DNA of 64,000 nucleotides from Isoperla grammatica (taxonomy: Eukaryota > Arthropoda > Insecta > Plecoptera > Perlodidae). The position numbers and the translations under genes are program-made. The stretch spans positions 9,604,436-9,668,435 of the forward strand of contig OX246745.1 of the NCBI GenBank assembly GCA_945910005.1, read 5' to 3'. The notes under the pieces are model-generated. The model was not told the origin of the DNA, did not search any database, and saw only the letters and a program-made list of their open reading frames with translations. Of the stretch, positions 57,800 to 64,000 are shown piece after piece (position 1 is the first letter of the stretch; every line of letters starts with the position of its first letter).

Positions 57800-59209
57800 T
57801 CTGTACAGGCACTAGCAATAAGGTCATCATTAGGGCAGACAACGAGTACCTGGGCATCCACCAGTTCTACGTACATGGTGTTAGTTCTACTACAACAACA
57901 TGGTGCATCACTTTGACCCGTATTCGTCTCAATTTACATTGTTACCGTACGGCCACTGCTGGTCAGTCTTTCACTGACCATTCAGTCCCGTTCATGTTGA
58001 GTCTTTACAACCCTAGCCATCAATTGAAGAAATAAGCAGTTTGAAACATAAGTAACATTCGATATTAAGAAAACTTGGCTGTCAGTTATCGTGACGTTTC
58101 AGGCCGATTGCATGGACTAAATTCAAAATTGAACCTTGACAGCCGACAGCTAAGTTTTAATTATCACTCCGGCTGAAAAAGTCTACGACAAGTTTTAGCA
58201 TTCAGATAGTTCATTATTCATCCTTGGATTTATAAAGGGTACAAATGGATTTTGACAGGTGGTGCCCACAAGCCAAACTAAAACTATGATACTCTTAACT
58301 CTATGTTTTATTCTCCTACCTATATAAATGCACAATAAAAAATTATAAAAGTTCTGAACCTGGGACTTACTTTTGTCCGGAAGACAGTCCACAGCGTGGA
58401 TCATCATCATGTATACGAGGAGGTATTTGTTTCTTGAGGGCGTCTGGATCATAAAGATCAAACTCTCGCCGAGTCTCTTTCTGTTGATACGTTGAGCAGA
58501 AGCGATTGATTTCCTCGTTTATGGAGCGCTTGTCCTACAAATAAGTACGCCTATGATTACTATTACATGGTGCAAAACATGGTAGGCCTACACCTATCCC
58601 CATACTAAATAAGTGTACACATAAGCCTACCTCAGAGTAAAGGAGAATGAAATAACCACAATTGAATTGAATTTTAAGAATGTCTAAATTAAATTACTTC
58701 TTATACTATATTATACTATATATTTTTATAGTAGGCCTACTTACTTTCTAACATTTGGGGCCTATACTAAATTACCTTATATACCATCCTTACCCATCTG
58801 TGCCAATTTTTCCACACAAGCCAAAAGTCTTAGTTTACCGAGTATTTTAGTATGATAATTACCGCTTCAAGTTTCTTGTGTAGAAAGGTGGCATATTCCG
58901 CATCTCTAATCCGCTGCTGTTCCCATGCTCTTTCTACGGCAGCTTCTTCTTTCTCACGACATTTATGCTCGATTATCTGCTTTTCTAATGCAGCTCGATC
59001 TACCTGCAAAATATAATAATACAACATAATGTATTCACATTAAATGCATAACTATTGGCTAGATAGCACAGTACTATACTACAAAATCAACTTACACCAA
59101 TGGTGCGTATTCTGGGATTGAAAATCCTGTTCTTTCTCTCTTCTTCCAGTTTACGCCTTCTTTCAATTGCAGCGGCCTCTTTAAGATCTTGCTTTGTCAT
59201 TGTTATCAT
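55827..59209 (-). CDS. RIBC2: RIB43A-like coiled-coil protein (RIBC2), gene span
   Basis: RIB43A proteins are microtubule inner proteins that lie along the seam region of axonemal doublets in cilia and flagella. Exons 59096-59209, 58863-59003, 58371-58534, 57300-57534, 56855-57088 and 55831-55937 join in compatible phases to about 331 codons. Family landmarks: NRIFNPRIRTIGVD at the N-terminus, ETRREFDLYDPDALKK, GQKFDGEDLESRTR, LTGDFLTENPE and GSHRVIPYMYKGMSEEQ. Most of the rest is charged heptad-like coiled coil. The family's C-terminal 45 or so residues are missing: at the end of exon 6 the sequence gives either a GTAGTT donor or an in-frame TAG. RIBC2 fits better than RIBC1, but one arthropod gene may represent both. 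Confidence 0.94.
55831..55937 (-). CDS. RIBC2: RIBC2 exon 6, end ambiguous
   Basis: It encodes IQRERASCREKEWDQVVNNV to TEAEQYK. The base sequence AAAAGGTAGTT can be read as a phase-2 splice donor (AAAAG|GTAGTT) or as an AGG codon followed by TAG. An AATAAA on the minus strand lies about 40 nt further (55784-55789), which would support termination here. Confidence 0.85.
56855..57088 (-). CDS. RIBC2: RIBC2 exon 5
   Basis: 78 codons with LTGDFLTENPEMHNSALGSH and RVIPYMYKGMSEEQQLEVRN, both strongly conserved in the family. The acceptor TGTTTAAG is weak in pyrimidines but the frame demands it. The donor is GTACAT. Confidence 0.93.
57300..57534 (-). CDS. RIBC2: RIBC2 exon 4
   Basis: It starts FDGEDLESRTRVKYQQEQF and continues as coiled coil to NETIFRFNM. 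The phase-2 join completes a lysine codon, giving the family's QKF-GED motif. The donor is GTAGGT. Confidence 0.94.
57760..57799. repeat. ATT microsatellite in RIBC2 intron
   Basis: About 13 ATT units. Confidence 0.9.
58371..58534 (-). CDS. RIBC2: RIBC2 exon 3
   Basis: It encodes DKRSINEEINRFCSTYQQ, then ETRREFDLYDPDALKKQIPP and a DDDPRCGLSSGQ segment. ETRREFDL-DP-ALKK is diagnostic of RIB43A. The donor is GTAAGT, phase 2. Confidence 0.94.
58863..59003 (-). CDS. RIBC2: RIBC2 exon 2
   Basis: It encodes 47 codons, VDRAALEKQIIEHKCREKEE to KKLEA, almost all coiled-coil residues. The acceptor is TTTTGCAG and the donor GTAATT. Confidence 0.93.
59096..59209 (-). CDS. RIBC2: RIBC2 exon 1
   Basis: It encodes 38 codons. 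Two in-frame ATGs exist (59207-59209 and 59198-59200), and the first is taken. It ends RIFNPRIRTIG before GTAAGT, phase 0. The next exon starts VD, matching the family. Confidence 0.92.
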
Positions 59210-59562
59210 TGTTCACAGATGTTCAACGTGGTATTAAAATGACGACTTGCAAGAAATTCTTTTGCTGAAAATAGAGACTATATTTAACTATATAGGGGTC
59301 TAGGCTAATTGTCAGCGTGGTAGTCACAGGAAACGAGGCGTTTGTCTAGTGTGTGGGCGCTCACTGCGTTCCAGTTTCGAATCCTGGCTTAGACATGACA
59401 TGGATGTCACGGACCTTTTTTCATCTTCATAATCACATAATAATAAAAGTATGAGATGTAAAGCTCAACTGTCACCATCTGATTGGCATTACAGCTGTGG
59501 TTACGATTTACAATCTCCAAACAGTGGGACAACATTTGTTCTATGTATTTATTTTTACTTTT

Positions 59563-59794
59563 GGTAATTGTACAGTATCGCTGATCGCGTTTCGTACTCA
59601 TTTTTTTTCGTGAGACGTCAGGCAGCTAGGCCAAGATCGACCAGATACAATAACCCCTCCTAACCGATTTGCGCTCGAAAGAGACTTTGGGGGGAGGTTG
59701 GGGGGGTTATTGTATCTGGTCGATCTTGGCCTAGCTGCCTGACATCCCACGAAAAGTGAGTACGAAACGCGATCAGCGATACTGTACAATAACC
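59563..59794. mobile_element. 232-bp hairpin upstream of RIBC2
   Basis: Arms of about 97 bp pair almost fully: GTACAGTATCGCTGATCGCG and its inverse at the ends, AGGCAGCTAGGCCAAGATCG and its inverse further in. The loop is about 35 bp. It lies 350 bp upstream of the RIBC2 start codon. TTAA was not seen at the ends. Confidence 0.75.
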
Positions 59795-60896
59795 TTACTT
59801 TTTTCTTTACGGCGGATTTAACAGTTCCAAATCTGTTACCATGGAATAATTACAAGAAGTTTTATCTCCTTGAATAAAAAATGTAAATAGTGACGACAAG
59901 CTAGTCGCAAAGTGTCTGTTATGTATGTGTGCCAACAAAGATGGTCTCAGTATCCCGAATGTAGATCCTGGCGGTTTTTCTACGATCCCCATTACGATCA
60001 CAATCCGACAATTGCATGTAGGGCTTTAGAAGTAGGTTACTCGGCGTGCAAGGGAGGTTGGAAAGCCAGGACACGGGTGATGTTGGTTCAATGGACGGTT
60101 GGAGACCTGGGGACTTGGACGGGCAGTCAAGGAGGTAATATTCGCCACTATCGTCACAGGCATCTGCGAGATAACGAACAAGGGTCAACCCTAGACACAG
60201 GCTTCAAGGGGGCTTACTTATTCCGTAATGTCCATTACCCACTATTGATCGTTTTCCCCCTCACAGTGGACAGGCCTAGACTACAAACTCAGTACAAAAT
60301 ATTCCTAGGTTATGTTACCTGTTGCCTAAGTTTAGCTTTCAGTCGATGATGACAAATATATACATCCAACGACACCTTAGCCGTTATATATTTTAAGGCA
60401 TATATAATCGTAATTAGTACCTAGTAGTACGAAATATGAAAACAAACCCATTCAATGTACATTAACAACTCCAACGTCAAAAACAAATCGCACATGGATT
60501 ATACAAAGTGATGCCAACTCTCAACAGTCAAAACTAGAACATTACGTACAAAGTACGGGATCTGGGAACACATATATACAAAATACTGTATAAACAATGG
60601 TAGATACAAAGACAAAGCAAAAGTAATATTTTAGAAAGCGATCGTGTATAAAACGTATTTTTATCTTTAAAAGTTACTTGTTTATTGCTACTACATTGGT
60701 ATGATTCAATAAAACTAATCACCACGAGGATTAGCGGGATTTTTAAATATGTTTAAATTACAGGATTTAATTTTTTGTTTTCGTTTCAATTTAATTTAAT
60801 TTTTCGTAGGAAACCTGGCCAGGGACAATTGTTCATGTCCCTCTTCAGGTGACTAACTAGGTATTGCGGTATTTGGAAATGGGAATGTCCCAGGGC

Positions 60897-61990
60897 TAGG
60901 GTTGCCATTTGTCCGGTTAAACCCGGACATGTCCTCTTTTTCGTATGCTCTTCATGCATCCGGGCGGCTTTTTAATAAAAGCATGAAATGTCCGGGTTTT
61001 TGTTTTCTCTTCGGCCGGATCGCGTCTTTTTCAAAAATGCAGGTGTCATGTTCACCATCCGATTAGTCGCATTTAGGCTTCAGGTCCCTTACAACACTGC
61101 TTTCAGTATAAATGGTTTCATTATTTTCAGTGGCATACCGAAGGGAATTTTGGGGCTTAACCCCCCCCCCCCCCCCCCCCCCCCTCCCCACTAGGCCTAC
61201 CTACAAAAACGATTCTTATAATTTTAAAACATGTATAATATAGAAGCACAGATAACGGATTGTAGGATCAAGCTTATCTACACCAGGCTTTACACCTATT
61301 ATAGGTTTCACTGCGAGCTGCGATCACCTCAGGCTACGAAAACACATTTCTCTCACTAGCCCACTACAAGCTTATCTACACCAGGCTTTACACCTATTAT
61401 GGGTTTCACTGCGAGCTGCGATCACCTCAGGCTACGAAAACACATTTCTCTCACTAGCCCACTACAAGCTTATCTACATCAGCCTGTACACCTATTATGG
61501 GTTCACTGCGAGCTGCGATCATCTCAGGCTACGAAAACACATTTCCCTCACTAGCCCACTACAAGCTTATCTACATCAGCCTGTACACCTATTATGGGTT
61601 TCACTGCGAGCTGCGATCATCTCAGGCTACGAAAACACATTTCCCTCACTAGCCCACTACAAGCTTATCTACATCAGACTGTACACCTATTATGGGTTTC
61701 ACTGCGAGCTGGGATCACCTCAGTTTACGAAAACACATTTCTCTCACTAGCCCACTACAAGCTTATCTACATCAGCCCTAACACCTATTATGGGTTTCAC
61801 TGCAAGCTGGGATCACCTCAGGCTACGAAAACACATTTCTCTCACTAGCCCACTACAAGCTTATCTACATCAGCCTGTACACCTATTATGGGTTTCACCC
61901 CTCCCTGACCCACTGTATGCATCAATCCCTGAGTATACCACTCTTTATTAAAATGTCCTTTTTTTACCACCACAACTTATGGCAACCCTA
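60897..61990. mobile_element. hAT-like element carrying a 98-bp tandem array
   Basis: The ends TAGGGTTGCCAT and ATGGCAACCCTA are exact inverses, with exact duplication CCCAGGGC (60889-60896 and 61991-61998). A truncated CAGTGGCATACC end and a poly-C run (61131-61187) show an older insertion inside. The array fills 61269-61900. Confidence 0.92.
61269..61900 (+). repeat. 98-bp tandem array, about 6.4 units
   Basis: CAAGCTTATCTACA recurs at 61269, 61367, 61465, 61562, 61660, 61758 and 61856, a 98-bp period with one 97-bp unit. Units share GGGTTTCACTGCGAGCTG and CACATTTCTCTCACTAGCCC. Confidence 0.95.
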
Positions 61991-62855
61991 CCCAGGGCTG
62001 TTTTGTGAATCAATCCAGGCAGCATTCTAGCCTTGTGAGTTGTGACTGAGAAAAACGTCGGGAAAAACCTTCAGTCATGATTGCCAGTAGCCGGTATCAA
62101 ACCGGGGACCTCCCGAATTAGTCTCGCGTCTTACCTCTGTGCTGAGCCACAGTCTTCTATCAGCAGAATTTAGTATCACATAAAACCGTAATTTCATTCA
62201 TTAAACAACAGCAATCATAATAGGTTGACAGATCTATTAGTTACCCTCTCTACCCATAAGTAAGTATTCACCTGCACTTACGGACAAATACTGCGAAGTG
62301 AGAAGCACAGTTGTACACGTAGAAACTGTTCAGCTGTGTTTACATTGATACTATTTTTTTTACCCTCAAAGATTTCCTGCCCATTAACAAGATAGAAACC
62401 ATTTTTCTGTTCCGTAAAATAACACATAGTGGTCGTAAAAAGGTGTGTTTAGTTTGTCTGGTAACATAAGAGCACCAACATTCTGATGATTTTTCTTAGT
62501 AAGTGGTGCTACGTGCTGGCATAATAACGTTCCAAACAAACTAAGAGCCGCACAAATCTCATTCTCAGAGGACGTTAAGAGCTCATCCTAAACAAGGAAT
62601 TACTGTACCGGATATATAATGGCGCTGTTCTGTATCGTATACAAAGCGTAGGGGGAAACTAACACGGGTGGGTCAGAGCTTGAACGAAGGCTTCTCTGAA
62701 CCTGCAGCCTGAACTCTTCCAACAAATATAAACGATATTGCTTTTCAAGATGGGTAAATCAAGATGCATGAGTTGAGTTTAGAGAGGAGAAGAGATTTCC
62801 ACGCTGGAACGTCCTTGTTATTTTTGTACCGCTATGTTTTGGTGATGATTGGCCG

Positions 62856-63241
62856 CAGTGGCGTATCCAGGATTTTGGAAATGGGGGGGTTTCCCCCGCG
62901 GGAAAATTTTCTCGTCAAGGTCATTTTGGTGCAAATCTGTGCGTTTTACAGCGGCCAACTGAACTAAAATTACTAAATTTCTGGCAACGATTTTCTCCTT
63001 AAGAAACGAAAAAAAGCTTCAAAGAGCAACAATTGAACTGAAGTGTTAATACACAGAAATAGAATTATAGAGCGATATTTTCTGTATTTTTAACAAAAAC
63101 TAATGTCTTCTGTATTTAATACAAAAATACTGTATATTTATATTTCTATTTTTTTTTCAATCCAATGCAATTTCCACTTTTCCTTTGCGAAAGGGGGGGG
63201 GGGGTTGTCCCCCCCCCCCTCCCCCCTTGGATACGCCACTG
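62856..63241. mobile_element. hAT-like element (CAGTGGCGTA family), 386 bp
   Basis: The ends CAGTGGCGTATCC and GGATACGCCACTG with exact duplication ATTGGCCG (62848-62855 and 63242-63249). G and C runs lie next to both ends. The GC-rich stem-loop of other members is missing here. Confidence 0.9.
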
Positions 63242-63249
63242 ATTGGCCG

Positions 63250-64000
63250 TGAGAACTTGGTGTGGCGAATTATGTCTAATAGTATAGTATATTATGTGAC
63301 CGTTGTGTACACTGGTCACCCATCCACAATTGCCTCATCAGCATAATTAATTCTTTGATCTGCATAATTAAGAACCTCATCTCCATAATTGCATATATTT
63401 TCATGATTAGTTCAAACAACCTCAATGTCCTCATTTACATAAATGTACATAATATAATATTAATTATCTAAGTAATTGTATTATTAATAACTTCAAAAGT
63501 TTAGTATGTGGGCTACTATAATTTTTAAACCACTGCCTCCCCCCCCCCCCTAGACGCACGTAGCCTACTCCTATACTGTACTTAGGATCTTTCGGAGAAT
63601 ATAATCGTTGGGTAAGTGGAAAAAAATTAAAAAAATTCTTCTGCTCTCGCGGGTACCAGTAATAAAATACAACCATGATCTTATCCAAAGAAAAGAAACA
63701 TCTGCAAGAAGTGCTAAAACGGCCAATGATTTATTATCAGTGCGACTGTGTAGATTAGACTGTCGAGTGTAGATAATGTAAAGGTAGGTATAAGCCACTC
63801 ACCCGCATCAATTTGGTCCAAATCACCAGCTACATAGAAATGCTGGTCAGCTAATGATCGGATCTCTGCGAGTTACCGCGGAGAGAATTGCTTGCTGGCA
63901 ATCGTGGAGGCTCCGATATGTTGTCAGTTCTTGGGAATGCTTTTCTCTTAGTGAAGATATCTTGCGAATAACATTTTACCAAAATGCCGTGCACTCACTT
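63250..64000. other. right edge, no gene recognised
   Basis: AT-rich sequence with a short imperfect repeat of CTCATCTCCATAATT-type units at 63340-63440. Nothing else was identified. Confidence 0.4.

Larger units (their letters stand above)
60800..62152 (-). repeat. SINE family 1, copy G, split by a hAT-like element
   Basis: The tail half lies at 60800-60896 (CCTCTTCAGGTGACTAACTA) and the tRNA-like head half at 61999-62152, with GTATCAAACCGGGGACC and GTGCTGAGCCAC on the plus strand. The two halves rejoin exactly when the element 60897-61990 and one 8-bp duplication are removed. Confidence 0.85.

Noticed and set aside
59345..59398. tRNA-like sequence with GTTTCGAATCC and pairing ends
   Set aside because: The paired ends enclose only about 53 nt, too short for a tRNA, and there is no anticodon arm.
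59912..60349. 145-codon open frame downstream of the RIBC2 promoter
   Set aside because: No recognised domain, both strands are open, and part of it (CGATCCC, CAATCCGACAATTG) resembles a dispersed repeat also seen near 30700-30920.

Overview
The window is a gene-poor, repeat-rich, AT-rich piece of an animal nuclear genome. Four intron-bearing genes can be reconstructed from splice sites, reading phase and protein similarity. Three are widely conserved: 3-hydroxy-3-methylglutaryl-CoA lyase (HMGCL, minus strand, 3081-7433, first exon not found), cytosolic ribosomal protein L9 (RPL9, minus, 45420-52490) and the axonemal microtubule inner protein RIBC2/RIB43A (minus, 55831-59209). The fourth is a secreted icarapin-like protein (plus, 27306-39879, five exons). 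Icarapin-like proteins are known to me mainly from arthropods. The core promoter of that gene (TATA plus a TCAGT initiator 30 bp downstream) also fits an arthropod. Long introns, many microsatellites and abundant DNA transposons suggest a large-genome arthropod such as a crustacean, but the species is not fixed by the sequence.

Layout. 1-890: left edge, perhaps a partial exon. 885-2740: nested inverted-repeat transposons. 3081-7433: HMGCL with a foldback element in an intron. 7434-27240: about 20 kb without a recognisable gene, holding tRNA-derived SINEs, foldback elements, a long ATT microsatellite and a 1-kb inverted-repeat element carrying an 86-bp tandem array. 27246-40254: icarapin-like gene, whose 9.6-kb first intron is packed with nested hAT-like elements. 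40409-44390: a nested pair of hAT-like elements and unassigned sequence. 44396-52500: RPL9, whose last intron carries three hAT-like elements and whose second intron follows two back-to-back TTAA elements in intron 3. 52500-59800: RIBC2 and its downstream region, with a CRE-bearing inverted-repeat element and a 330-bp AAAT microsatellite. 59800-64000: more elements, including a hAT-like element with a 98-bp tandem array that split an older SINE.

The genes do not form one pathway: HMGCL acts in mitochondrial leucine breakdown and ketogenesis, RPL9 in the ribosome, RIBC2 in cilia, and the icarapin-like protein is secreted. The distinctive content is the mobile DNA. At least nine elements have short terminal inverted repeats and 8-bp target duplications, several nested inside each other, and a separate foldback family sits at TTAA sites, one member being a 362-bp palindrome with one arm mismatch. 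The octamer TAGGCCTA recurs about 30 times near the conserved genes and is absent, by eye, from the 30 kb around the icarapin-like gene.
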